A DNA stretch of 30,153 nucleotides from a virus. Where the stretch lies: the IMG/VR virus record IMGVR_UViG_3300025647_000179, positions 1 to 30,153 of that record. The stretch is one strand, 5' to 3'. The notes beneath the pieces were generated by a model, which was given only the letters and a program-made list of their open reading frames with translations, searched no databases and had not been told where the DNA came from. Of this stretch, positions 14,988-21,494 are shown one piece after another. Positions within the stretch are counted from its first letter, which is position 1. Every line of letters begins with the position of its first letter. The position numbers were made by a program, and so were the translations under genes.

Positions 14988-15709
14988 AATTCTTCTTCTA
15001 TAATATAGTTGTTAATGTCTTCCCAAGCCTCTGAAGAATAAAACTTACGCCATACTTCTATTGCAGATAATACTTTTATACGCCCTTGCTCTAGAAAATC
15101 TTCTCCTGGCGCAAATATACCTAACATTTTGGTACTTTTATCAATTACATAGAAAATTAATGGTTTTTCAAATAATTGTTGGTAAATCCAAGCTTGAGAA
15201 TCATAGTTATACTTACGTGCTGACCATTTAAAATCATCAATCTTTGACGTTGTTTTGATATCAATCAAGTACTCGTCTGTAATTATATCAGCCTTTCCTT
15301 TCCACATCGTTCCGTATATCTCTTTAATAGCTGGAACTTCGTATTGGTTTCCTTCTTTATAAATGTTTTCATACATAGTCAAATTTCCCTTCATCACACT
15401 CACGAGTTCGTCAATCTCATTAGCCTCACTACGCAACAACAACATATCTCTATTGCCTCTAGCCTCTTTGTATATGTTAGTGTTACGAGTACTCGCATCA
15501 ACTATCTCGAAGTCAGGTAGCTTGTGAGGTTCTAGCATTGATACGTGAAAATACGATCCGATAAGCATAGGAACAGTCTTATCTTTACCTTTCTTGAAAT
15601 TCTTTGGGTTGTTCAGCAAGTCGTCTATATCCGAGTTGGATAAGAATTGTTTACCATAGGCTCCATAGTAAGACTCGTCATTGTTTAGTTCTTTAATTAT
15701 TTCTTTCAT
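14984..15709 (-). CDS. PD-(D/E)xK exonuclease, RecB/exonuclease VIII-like (241 aa)
   Basis: The nuclease motifs are in order. LIGSYFHVSMLEP (49-61) carries the conserved G-x-x-x-H and LEP. GKADII (138-143) has the first metal-binding Asp (141). LIDIKTTS (148-155) has the Asp-x-Lys pair (150, 152) that replaces ExK in RecB-type enzymes. QAWIY (172-176) is the QxxxY motif. This matches phage PDDEXK-like exonucleases that resect duplex ends to give 3' single strands. No RecT/Bet annealing protein is recognisable nearby; the 172-aa and DUF3127 proteins may be its partners. The gene is flanked on both sides by cassette-like arrays. Confidence 0.85.
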   Translation of the reverse strand: MKEIIKELNNDESYYGAYGKQFLSNSDIDDLLNNPKNFKKGKDKTVPMLIGSYFHVSMLEPHKLPDFEIVDASTRNTNIYKEARGNRDMLLLRSEANEIDELVSVMKGNLTMYENIYKEGNQYEVPAIKEIYGTMWKGKADIITDEYLIDIKTTSKIDDFKWSARKYNYDSQAWIYQQLFEKPLIFYVIDKSTKMLGIFAPGEDFLEQGRIKVLSAIEVWRKFYSSEAWEDINNYIIEEEL

Positions 15710-15750
15710 AGTTTAAAACGGACACTCCGATTTTTTAATTGTTAGCATTT

Positions 15751-15785
15751 TACTATTATTAAATTTGAGGGTATGCAATAGTTAG
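15751..15785. repeat. 35-bp border element, copy B
   Basis: It matches 12963-12997 at 32 of 35 positions and ends GGGTATGCAATAGTTAG, running into the core GTTAGGC (15781-15787) of array 2. A further GTTAGCA lies just to its left (15741-15747). It is about 40 nt upstream of the exonuclease start on the minus strand. Confidence 0.7.
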
Positions 15786-16255
15786 GCGATATTAACGTTA
15801 ACTGAATTTAAGAACCATTCCAAATCCTTCTTGTCTTTTAAGTCAATAAACAAAATTTGATGTCCTTCAATACTAAAATCATCAATTCTCCAACAATTTG
15901 GTCTTTTAGTAGTTCCCATATATTCAATTACCCAACCGATATTATTTTTCCATTCGTATTGTCCACAACTTTCAAATCCTAAACTATTAAAATATATCTC
16001 TGGCTGTTTAAATAATTCTCTTGATAAATTAGGATTTTCATCTGCATTTGAACATAAGTCAGGTAGCGTTTGTCCCATATCAGAAGCTTGCCATTCGTAT
16101 TTGGTTTTACAGCTTTCACATTCATAATATGAAACCCATCCACCATTAGGAGAAGAACCTGTATATTTTATTTCTCCATAATCACATTCAAGACATTTTT
16201 TATTATCGTGTTTCCACCATAAGTCTTTTATTTCTTGTAAACTATATATTTTCAT
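15782..16255 (-). CDS. Cassette gene 6: zinc-ribbon-like hypothetical protein (157 aa)
   Basis: The ATG at 16255 (MKIYSLQEIKDLWW) is preferred, because the longer ORF start (16315) lies in the attC-like arm. Two pairs, CLECDYG (21-27) and CESCKTKYEW (46-55), form a four-cysteine zinc-ribbon pattern. The rest is mixed, with an aromatic WVIEYMGTTKRPNCW segment and a C-terminal LKDKKDLEWFLNSV helix. The stop TAA is embedded in GCCTAAC, the core itself. Function unknown. Confidence 0.65.
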   Translation of the reverse strand: MKIYSLQEIKDLWWKHDNKKCLECDYGEIKYTGSSPNGGWVSYYECESCKTKYEWQASDMGQTLPDLCSNADENPNLSRELFKQPEIYFNSLGFESCGQYEWKNNIGWVIEYMGTTKRPNCWRIDDFSIEGHQILFIDLKDKKDLEWFLNSVNVNIA

Positions 16256-16267
16256 AATAATAACATC

Positions 16268-16328
16268 GCCTAATATCGGTTTAAGCAAGTGTGGCATTAG
16301 GCTTAATCCAAGCACTTGTCTGTTTAGT
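16268..16328. repeat. attC-like site 5 (short)
   Basis: Cores are GCCTAAT (16268-16274) and GTTTAGT (16322-16328). The arms AGCAAGTGTGG and CCAAGCACTTG are partly complementary around CAAGTG/CACTTG. Both cores deviate from consensus, so the site may be degenerate. Confidence 0.5.
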
Positions 16329-16361
16329 AATAATTGTTTTTAAATCAAAGAAAAGCCCCGC

Positions 16362-16447
16362 CACTAACAGCGTGTATAAAAAATGGCGGGTTCTCGGTTA
16401 ATTTAAAGTTTTGTACTTCTAATTAAGTTGTGTGGTTAATGTTAGTG
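16362..16447. repeat. attC-like site 6, truncated relative of site 2
   Basis: CACTAAC (16362-16368) is exactly complementary to GTTAGTG (16441-16447). The left half follows site 2 closely (GTGTATAA, AAATGGCGGGTTC, then a GTTTTGTRCTTCTA stretch), but the right palindrome arm with TCCGCCA is missing. CCCGCCA/TGGCGGG also forms a local hairpin here (16357-16390), with CTTTTC after it on the minus strand. Confidence 0.55.
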
Positions 16448-16461
16448 TTTCAAATCTCACA

Positions 16462-16980
16462 CTAATCAATAAATTGAGATAAGTCTTTTTTAGTTTGTGT
16501 ACTGATTATATATTTAGATTGTAAGTTATTAATTATACTAGCTAATCCGATAGACTTATTTTCTTTAACATACGCAACTACTCTATTCCAATTCTCGTCT
16601 CCATTAACTAATTCATACTTTGTATTTAAAGGCTTATCGTCTGATGACAGCACTCTAAGTATAGATAATCCAAATTCGTTGCCTATACGTCCCTTATTAG
16701 GCACTACACCTATCTCTACCTTAATGTTATTCCAACGGTCTGTGTCTTTAGTCTTAGTTGCTGTTTGTAAGGTCTTACAGTTTGAAGGATTAAGTATCAT
16801 ATCTTTTACTTCTTCTCCATCATCAAACTTTTTCTCAACGAATTTTGCTACTACTTTTTTCTCAGCCTTTTGTAGTTGTACTACTTTTTGAGTTACCGAT
16901 TCTATTGTTAGCGTTACTGGTTTATCAATATCCCAACTTGCTAAATAATCATTCTTAAATGCGTTTCTCCAACTTGCCAT
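16462..16980 (-). CDS. Phage recombination-module protein (172 aa), function unproven
   Basis: Starts MASWRNAFKNDYLASWDIDK and contains a PVTLTIESV strand, KVVAKFVEKKFDDG, then MILNPSNCKTLQTATKT and WNNIKVEIGVVPNKG. The order 'L-x-x-W-D-x-x-x-x-x-x-LTI ... MILN-x-x-N-x-KT ... W-x-x-x-x-x' recurs in a phage family usually found beside exonuclease, annealase or SSB genes and probably forming an OB-like fold. I recall this pattern but cannot test it. It is the first gene of the recombination block. Confidence 0.55.
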   Translation of the reverse strand: MASWRNAFKNDYLASWDIDKPVTLTIESVTQKVVQLQKAEKKVVAKFVEKKFDDGEEVKDMILNPSNCKTLQTATKTKDTDRWNNIKVEIGVVPNKGRIGNEFGLSILRVLSSDDKPLNTKYELVNGDENWNRVVAYVKENKSIGLASIINNLQSKYIISTQTKKDLSQFID

Positions 16981-16981
16981 A

Positions 16982-17224
16982 TTATTTTAATATTATTTGT
17001 TTAACTTCTTCAATTCTCTTTAAACACTCTTGGACATCTTCACATCCGTTTATCTTTAACTCTAAATATTTTCTTAACGCTTGTTCTACGCTTACAAAGT
17101 ACCATTGGTCTTTAAATGTATAAGGAACCTCTATTCCGTCCTTCTCTCTTGTACGTTCTTCTGTGAATGTTAATATCGTTCCCGAACCATCTCCACTTAC
17201 TTTATAATTTTTGTCTAGTCTCAT
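16982..17224 (-). CDS. Hypothetical protein (80 aa)
   Basis: MRLDKNYKVSGDGSGTILTF is followed by a TREKDGIEVPYTFKDQWYFV beta segment and two helices (VEQALRKYLELKINGC, VQECLKRIEEVKQIIL). The pattern of a beta hairpin, QWYFxSVEQALRKYL and a C-terminal helix is typical of small phage proteins near recombination genes. Function unknown. It overlaps the upstream gene's end by 23 nt and is followed one base later by the 172-aa gene. Confidence 0.6.
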   Translation of the reverse strand: MRLDKNYKVSGDGSGTILTFTEERTREKDGIEVPYTFKDQWYFVSVEQALRKYLELKINGCEDVQECLKRIEEVKQIILK

Positions 17225-17591
17225 GAATTATTTTAGTATATTTAGTTAATAAATTATCTCTTAATGATTTTAATGATTGATAGTGTTTTTGATTATTCCT
17301 ATCTCCTAATTCTTCACGTATTCTATCTTGTAATAAATTTAAAGAGTTCTCGTAATTAAATAAACATACATTGTAAACTCCCTTTATATATCCTTTATCC
17401 ATAAAATACTGGTACTGCTCTTCCGATACTTCTTTATAGAAGTCGCCATTTAATTTCGTGTTATATATCTTAATGACTCCTTCCTTATTTTCTATCTTTA
17501 TCCCCTTATATATTCTTGACTCTGACTTTTCAGTAGTAATCGATGCTGAACTATGATGCCACTTGGCTTGATTCCAAACTTCTTCTAACAT
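17202..17591 (-). CDS. Hypothetical protein (129 aa)
   Basis: The N-terminal half has short beta elements (SRIYKGIKIENKEGVIKIYN), and the second half is helical and basic (LNLLQDRIREELGDRNNQKH...). It overlaps both neighbours. No motif recognised. Confidence 0.5.
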   Translation of the reverse strand: MLEEVWNQAKWHHSSASITTEKSESRIYKGIKIENKEGVIKIYNTKLNGDFYKEVSEEQYQYFMDKGYIKGVYNVCLFNYENSLNLLQDRIREELGDRNNQKHYQSLKSLRDNLLTKYTKIIHETRQKL

Positions 17592-17815
17592 AATCTTTTT
17601 AGTTCTTTAGCGTCCATTAATAATAACTTGTAAATGTTACTGCTTATGTCTGTTGTTAATAGTTTAAACAATACATTTATTTTGTCGTGAGTTAACTCTC
17701 TGCCTCTTGAGAACTCTCTAACTCTATTTAGGTTGTCCGTAAATAATTGTTTGTCCTCTATTGTTTCTATAGGATCTCCATTTTGAGTTACCCAACGTCC
17801 TTGTTCTATTCGCAT
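17585..17815 (-). CDS. Hypothetical protein (76 aa)
   Basis: Short, mainly helical protein: MRIEQGRWVTQNGDPIETIE then FTDNLNRVREFSRGRELTH. It overlaps the upstream gene by 10 nt and the downstream gene by 7 nt. No family recognised. Confidence 0.5.
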   Translation of the reverse strand: MRIEQGRWVTQNGDPIETIEDKQLFTDNLNRVREFSRGRELTHDKINVLFKLLTTDISSNIYKLLLMDAKELKRLC

Positions 17816-17994
17816 ATCTTTATAAATTTTCCGTTTTTATCTATAACGGATATTAAATTAAATTTCTTATCTAAATGTTCTAGTATCATATTCAAATCTC
17901 CCATTTGAAATATGGCTGTAAAGTTATTAATATCAATCGGTTTATCATAATATTTGTAGAACCAATTTATATCATACTTTCCAGAATTTCTCAT
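17806..17994 (-). CDS. Hypothetical protein (62 aa)
   Basis: MRNSGKYDINWFYKYYDKPI, with a central FTAIFQMGDLNMILEHLDKK helix and a short terminal hairpin. Nothing recognised. It follows the 69-aa gene with a one-base gap. Confidence 0.45.
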   Translation of the reverse strand: MRNSGKYDINWFYKYYDKPIDINNFTAIFQMGDLNMILEHLDKKFNLISVIDKNGKFIKICE

Positions 17995-17995
17995 C

Positions 17996-18205
17996 TTAAT
18001 ATATTCGTCTATTATCTTTTATTAGTTTTAAAATATATTGCCAAGTTTCTAACTCTCTATCTGTAGATTTCAAACAGCTTATTAATTGTTCTTCGTTTAA
18101 TTCTGTTTTACTATTTACAATTAAAGTAGCGTAGTTAATTGATTCTCTTTGTAATGATTCTATCTTTGATACTGCTTTCCAGTATGCTATTTCTTTTACA
18201 TCCAT
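17996..18205 (-). CDS. Hypothetical helical protein (69 aa)
   Basis: MDVKEIAYWKAVSKIESLQR, then helices INYATLIVNSKTELNEEQLI and ELETWQYILKLIKDNRR. Probably an all-helical small protein. The 23-aa membrane peptide gene overlaps its start by 10 nt. Confidence 0.5.
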   Translation of the reverse strand: MDVKEIAYWKAVSKIESLQRESINYATLIVNSKTELNEEQLISCLKSTDRELETWQYILKLIKDNRRIY

Positions 18206-18267
18206 ATAAGTAGTATTACTATTAGTACTATAAAAGCTATAAGTACGTTTCTATCTTCTTTTTTCAT
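18196..18267 (-). CDS. Possible single-span membrane peptide (23 aa)
   Basis: The ORF reads MKKEDRNVLIAFIVLIVILL and ends IWM. A charged N-terminus is followed by 15 uninterrupted hydrophobic residues, the profile of a small membrane peptide. It sits directly after the lipoprotein gene and overlaps the next gene by 10 nt. It is very short, so chance cannot be excluded. Confidence 0.45.
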   Translation of the reverse strand: MKKEDRNVLIAFIVLIVILLIWM

Positions 18268-18270
18268 AAT

Positions 18271-18528
18271 TTACTTACAATCTCCAATTTGAGGAATTAA
18301 ATTAATATTTGTTGTGTCAAATGTTTTTGTTCTTTGTATTTGTGTACAATCATTTATGGTTGTGTAAACTGTATGATAAACTGTCGCTGGGTTCTGTGGT
18401 GTTCCAACTACATTAAACGTATGTTTTTCTACAACTCTATCACACTCACAGTCTGTGACTATTGTAGCTTCATCTTGCGGTGTGCTACAGGATGCAAATA
18501 ATACTAATAATAATAATAACTTTTTCAT
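18271..18528 (-). CDS. Phage-encoded lipoprotein (85 aa)
   Basis: MKKLLLLLVLFASCSTPQDE is a textbook lipoprotein signal peptide: two lysines, a Leu-rich core, then the lipobox FASC with acylation at Cys14. The mature part is ~70 residues with further cysteines (DCECDRVVEK, INDCTQ, GDC) that may form disulphides. It would be secreted and anchored in the cell envelope. In phages such proteins can block superinfection or act in spanin-type lysis; here it lies in the early/middle operon, away from visible lysis genes, which favours host-envelope modification. That last step is inference. The start overlaps the 238-aa gene as ATGA. Confidence 0.7.
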   Translation of the reverse strand: MKKLLLLLVLFASCSTPQDEATIVTDCECDRVVEKHTFNVVGTPQNPATVYHTVYTTINDCTQIQRTKTFDTTNINLIPQIGDCK

Positions 18529-19241
18529 AATTCTAAATTTTTAAATTGCTCTAACCATTCGTAAAATCTATTTCTGCTAAATTCTAAACCTGAGTAATTA
18601 CTTTCAGATTCTTCCCAAGCAGTTTTTAAATCTTTCTCACTATACATTCTTTCAGCTTGCCATTTAGCACCAGCAATAAAATCTCTAATATGTGCTTCTT
18701 TAAATACATCTATGCTGCTTTTACCTGTTGCTTTATCAAGTTGGTCTATATTATTATTTATAAATTCTACGTGTTTTTTTGCTTCTTCTTTTGGAATGAT
18801 GATTTTGTATTTATCAACACCTAAATAAGTTCTTGAAGTGTTTAATAAATTAGATTCTTCAACATCAACCTCCTCACAACTTGGATTCTTAACAAACCAT
18901 TCTAAAAACTCATCATCAATAGATTGTATGCATTCTTTGATTAAATCTTGGTCTGTTGTTAAGATGATTTTACAAACTTCCTTTCCTAAACATTCTTTTC
19001 TGTAACCAATAGAAGGCATATAATTTAAAACTTCCCATTTACCTTCTAACCAAACTAAATGCCAATCTCCATTTTTAATCTCTGAGTTATCAGTAATGTA
19101 GATGTGTTGATTTTCACTATCTAATATATTTGGCATTAATCTGTCAAATAACCTTAAATCTTTGTAAACTTCTTTTCCTTTTTTAGTTAGATAACCCAAC
19201 CTACTTGGTTTGTCTGTTGGGATTACGTATGTGTTTTTCAT
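18525..19241 (-). CDS. Conserved hypothetical phage protein (238 aa)
   Basis: It contains the block SIDDEFLEWFVKNPSCEEVDV followed by YKIIIPKEEAK, and a C-terminal AHIRDFIAGAKWQAERMYSE with EFSRNRFYEWLEQF. Both blocks recur in flavobacterial phages and prophages as far as I recall. No enzymatic motif is seen. The last six residues FKNLEL and the matching DNA are identical to the end of the next upstream gene. Confidence 0.6.
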   Translation of the reverse strand: MKNTYVIPTDKPSRLGYLTKKGKEVYKDLRLFDRLMPNILDSENQHIYITDNSEIKNGDWHLVWLEGKWEVLNYMPSIGYRKECLGKEVCKIILTTDQDLIKECIQSIDDEFLEWFVKNPSCEEVDVEESNLLNTSRTYLGVDKYKIIIPKEEAKKHVEFINNNIDQLDKATGKSSIDVFKEAHIRDFIAGAKWQAERMYSEKDLKTAWEESESNYSGLEFSRNRFYEWLEQFKNLEL

Positions 19242-19429
19242 AATTCTAAATTTTTAAATGATTCTTCTTCTCTTATTGCTTCTTTGATTTGTTCGTAGTA
19301 CATATCACTAATACTTAATTCATCCAGTAGCGATGTTCTAATTGCTTTTAGCTTATTAGTGACGAATACGTTTGGCGTTGTTTCCATGCACGATATGCAC
19401 ATATTCAGTTCTTCTATTATTTCTTTCAT
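19238..19429 (-). CDS. Hypothetical protein (63 aa)
   Basis: MKEIIEELNMCISCMETTPN then a helical ITEKAI-like region (AIRTSLLDELSISDMYYEQI) and the terminal EESFKNLEL. It shares its final codons and ATGA junction with the 238-aa gene downstream. The 57-aa ORF in another frame overlaps its first 74 nt, so one of the two may be mis-called. Confidence 0.5.
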   Translation of the reverse strand: MKEIIEELNMCISCMETTPNVFVTNKLKAIRTSLLDELSISDMYYEQIKEAIREEESFKNLEL

Positions 19430-19529
19430 CTTCTTTGATCTTAATTAATAATTCTTTTGCTTCTTGCTTCAATCGGTACTCTTGTTCCCATATTGTCTCG
19501 CGTTTTTCTGTTGGTTTATAGTTCCGCAT
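19356..19529 (-). CDS. Possible small charged protein (57 aa), overlapping the next gene
   Basis: MRNYKPTEKRETIWEQEYRL, then KQEAKELLIKIKEDERNN, a strongly charged helix. Its first 38 residues fill the gap between the 119-aa gene (14-nt overlap) and the 63-aa gene, but the frame then runs 74 nt into the latter. The N-terminal part looks coding, while the rest may be read-on. Confidence 0.4.
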   Translation of the reverse strand: MRNYKPTEKRETIWEQEYRLKQEAKELLIKIKEDERNNRRTEYVHIVHGNNAKRIRH

Positions 19530-19875
19530 CGAAAGTACAATATCCTTGCTCTGTTATACAATCCCTTATTTGAATTCCTAGCAATAAATCGGCGTACTCT
19601 TTTAGTATTTCGTTAGTTATTCCTATTTCTTCTAAGTCTTTAGTTTGATAACTATCTTTGTTCTTGAAAAAATCCTCGATTATTTTCTTGTTGTTACCTA
19701 GTGTAGCTTCGATTGTTTCTATTTCTTTATTTACCTCGTCTAGGTCTTCTTCTTGAAAATCATACGTTATGTATGCTGGTTCTTGTTCTGTACCTCCAAA
19801 CCTGCTTGGTGCGTTGCTTGATTGTACCCCAAACCAAAACTTTCCTTCAATGTCTCCATTATAATATCTTCCCAT
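19516..19875 (-). CDS. Conserved hypothetical protein (119 aa)
   Basis: Starts MGRYYNGDIEGKFWFGVQSS and contains FGGTEQEPAYITYDFQEEDL, an acidic helical segment and ends GYCTFDAEL. The opening MGRYYxGDIEGKFWF is a recognisable pattern in phage and bacterial hypothetical proteins. Function unknown. Confidence 0.6.
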   Translation of the reverse strand: MGRYYNGDIEGKFWFGVQSSNAPSRFGGTEQEPAYITYDFQEEDLDEVNKEIETIEATLGNNKKIIEDFFKNKDSYQTKDLEEIGITNEILKEYADLLLGIQIRDCITEQGYCTFDAEL

Positions 19876-19880
19876 GATTT

Positions 19881-20216
19881 CTAATTGTTTTTAAATTGAT
19901 TAATAAATTCTACTACTGCTTGATAAACTGCTTGTATTTTAATTTGATTAAATTTTTGAATAATTATATTATTTTTTTGAGTAATTAAACATTGATAATC
20001 TAATTCTTCTTGTTTATTAATCTCTAAAGAATAATTTAAACCCTCAATCTTTTCTACTACTTCCATAAGCCAATTCCAATTTTTGTGGAATTTTAATTCA
20101 TTTGGTGTAAATTCATCTTTCCAATCCCCTGAAGTTGTCATATATCCAAACTGTGGTAAATTTGAGATTGTACCTTTGCACCCTAAAAATTCTGCTATTA
20201 GTTCGTTGTCGTTCAT
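19881..20216 (-). CDS. Conserved hypothetical protein (111 aa)
   Basis: MNDNELIAEFLGCKGTISNL with FHKNWNWLMEVVEKIEGLNY and a C-terminal VYQAVVEFINQF helix. The combination of an N-terminal 'LIAEFLG' and 'W.WLMEVVEKIE' marks a widespread small Bacteroidetes phage family of unknown role. Its start overlaps the 53-aa gene as ATGA. Confidence 0.65.
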   Translation of the reverse strand: MNDNELIAEFLGCKGTISNLPQFGYMTTSGDWKDEFTPNELKFHKNWNWLMEVVEKIEGLNYSLEINKQEELDYQCLITQKNNIIIQKFNQIKIQAVYQAVVEFINQFKNN

Positions 20217-20374
20217 GATAAAAATGTTTTAAATTCAAAAATTACGTCCATTACTTTATATGTTAGGTATTCGCCCCTCTTACGGCGCTCGTTACATTCC
20301 ATTACTTCCTGGTATGTTAGTCCGTTTTTTTTCTTTTTGCAATACTTGTCTATTGCTATTTCAAGATAGTTCAT
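20213..20374 (-). CDS. Small basic protein (53 aa)
   Basis: MNYLEIAIDKYCKKKKNGLT then YQEVMECNERRKRGEYLTYK. It fills the gap between two genes, overlapping the upstream one by 14 nt and the downstream one as ATGA. Very basic centre; no family recognised. Confidence 0.65.
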   Translation of the reverse strand: MNYLEIAIDKYCKKKKNGLTYQEVMECNERRKRGEYLTYKVMDVIFEFKTFLS

Positions 20375-20549
20375 TGAATTCTTTTTCTATTGTTAGTATT
20401 GTTTGTGTTGCTATAAAAATTCTAGCATCTTTCCATGCTTTAGCCTCGTCTGTCATGAATTCACTATTGATAGACTGGCAAAGTTTTAATTCGTCCCTCG
20501 CTTCTATTAATTTTGTTGTCAAAGCTTCTGTGTAATGGTTTTTTAACAT
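20361..20549 (-). CDS. Small helical protein (62 aa)
   Basis: MLKNHYTEALTTKLIEARDE then AWKDARIFIATQTILTIEKE. All-helical prediction. It overlaps both neighbours by 7-14 nt. No family recognised. Confidence 0.5.
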   Translation of the reverse strand: MLKNHYTEALTTKLIEARDELKLCQSINSEFMTDEAKAWKDARIFIATQTILTIEKEFNELS

Positions 20550-20857
20550 ATCTTTAAAGTTTTTATATAGTTTAAAAGTTCGTTTTTTATTCTGTCACAA
20601 AATCTATCGTCGTTTAAAATAGTTTTGTTAGCGTTTTCTATATAGTTTTTAGCCTCTATAATCGAGTTAAAATATATATTGCTATTAGTTCTTATCGGAA
20701 ACATTTTTTGAGGTGCTAAACGCTTAAAAAATCCTAAGTTGTCAACCTCAAAATTAAGTTCGTTTTTTTTCTTTTTTGTTTCGTGTATAAAATTTACAGG
20801 GTATTCACCCAAATAAAAACTATCTACTTTTTTACTTCCTTTTATTATATATATCAT
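20543..20857 (-). CDS. Hypothetical protein (104 aa)
   Basis: MIYIIKGSKKVDSFYLGEYP, then a lysine-rich NFIHETKKKKNEL, beta-like segments, and a C-terminal helical part with two cysteines. No motif recognised. Confidence 0.5.
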   Translation of the reverse strand: MIYIIKGSKKVDSFYLGEYPVNFIHETKKKKNELNFEVDNLGFFKRLAPQKMFPIRTNSNIYFNSIIEAKNYIENANKTILNDDRFCDRIKNELLNYIKTLKIC

Positions 20858-20869
20858 TGCATCTCTTTT

Positions 20870-21002
20870 TTAGTTTGTTTCGTAAAATTCTAAGAAGGCG
20901 TTAACGTGTTTTTGTGTTGCTATGCCAACCGTACACGCTTACCTCGTTCGTGTACTCGTTAACGTGGTGGTTTTTGGTATTGTTTAAATAAAATGTTTTC
21001 AT
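20870..21002 (-). pseudogene. Small gene split by a one-base shift (about 43 aa if repaired)
   Basis: From ATG at 21002 (ATGA overlap with the gene above) the frame reads MKTFYLNNTKNHHVNEYTNE and stops at 20901 after 33 codons. Skipping one A in the AAAAA run just before that stop continues the protein as KHVNAFLEFYETN to a stop at 20870, 12 nt before the next gene. The extended form fills the interval exactly as expected for this operon. A homopolymer sequencing error, a real inactivation or programmed shifting would all fit. Confidence 0.5.
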
Positions 21003-21193
21003 TTGTGTAGTTTTACTTGTTCTTTAAATTCTTTTGTTGCTTGATCTATATCGTCAAACCTAAATTTTTTCAGGTAGTCGCTATATACTGTTAATAAAAA
21101 AGAGCCACTTAAATTAAATGGCTCGTGTATAATCTGTATTAATGTATCTGTATTGACTATGTAATCTTTTTTAATTACTAAATGTGCTTCCAT
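20999..21193 (-). CDS. Hypothetical protein (64 aa)
   Basis: MEAHLVIKKDYIVNTDTLIQ, then FNLSGSFLLTVYSDYLKKF and a helical end (IDQATKEFKEQVKL). It begins one base after the 99-aa gene's stop. No family recognised. Confidence 0.5.
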   Translation of the reverse strand: MEAHLVIKKDYIVNTDTLIQIIHEPFNLSGSFLLTVYSDYLKKFRFDDIDQATKEFKEQVKLHK

Positions 21194-21194
21194 A

Positions 21195-21494
21195 TCATTT
21201 AAAGTTTTTTAATTCTGTTTTCTTACAATTCTTTTCCTTGTTGCTTCTAAATATAATACCATTATCATTGCAATATGTATGAAGGCTTTGACCGTATACA
21301 GTGGATATATAATTATGTTCGGTTAGTATTGCCTTAGCTTCTTGCTCGTAGTAATTTCCGTAACCATAATCAAATGGCATTACAATTCTTTTTTGAGAGT
21401 CCATTCCGTAGTCGATTATTATTTCTCCAGCGAAATAACTATTTCCGTTTACTTTGTCAAACCATTCTTTTGCAGTAATATCTAGTGTTTTCAT
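21195..21494 (-). CDS. Conserved hypothetical protein (99 aa)
   Basis: MKTLDITAKEWFDKVNGNSY then FAGEIIIDYGMDSQKRIVMP and FDYGYGNYYEQEA, ending NCKKTELKNF. The series ITAKEWFDKxNGNSYF ... MPFxYGYGxxY ... NCKKxEL is a well-represented small family in Bacteroidetes phages and mobile elements, function unknown. It is the first gene after promoter 21690-21743 and its long leader. Confidence 0.65.
   Translation of the reverse strand: MKTLDITAKEWFDKVNGNSYFAGEIIIDYGMDSQKRIVMPFDYGYGNYYEQEAKAILTEHNYISTVYGQSLHTYCNDNGIIFRSNKEKNCKKTELKNFK

Larger units (their letters stand above)
15781..16447. mobile_element. Integron-like gene cassette array 2
   Basis: One gene-bearing module begins at GTTAGGC (15781-15787, a perfect GTTRRRY core). 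Its partner ATCGCCTAAT (16265-16274) matches the inverted core at 9 of 10 positions but has T where the core normally ends in C. A 61-nt palindromic site follows, then a second attC-like segment (16362-16447) with no gene. The arrangement mirrors array 1 and begins beside the same 35-bp element. Confidence 0.6.

Noticed and set aside
20885-20970. attC-like site from CGTTAACG...CGTTAACG and GTACACG/CGTGTAC
   Set aside because: The pairing falls inside what reads as a small (frameshifted) gene and no matched core pair brackets a neighbouring ORF.
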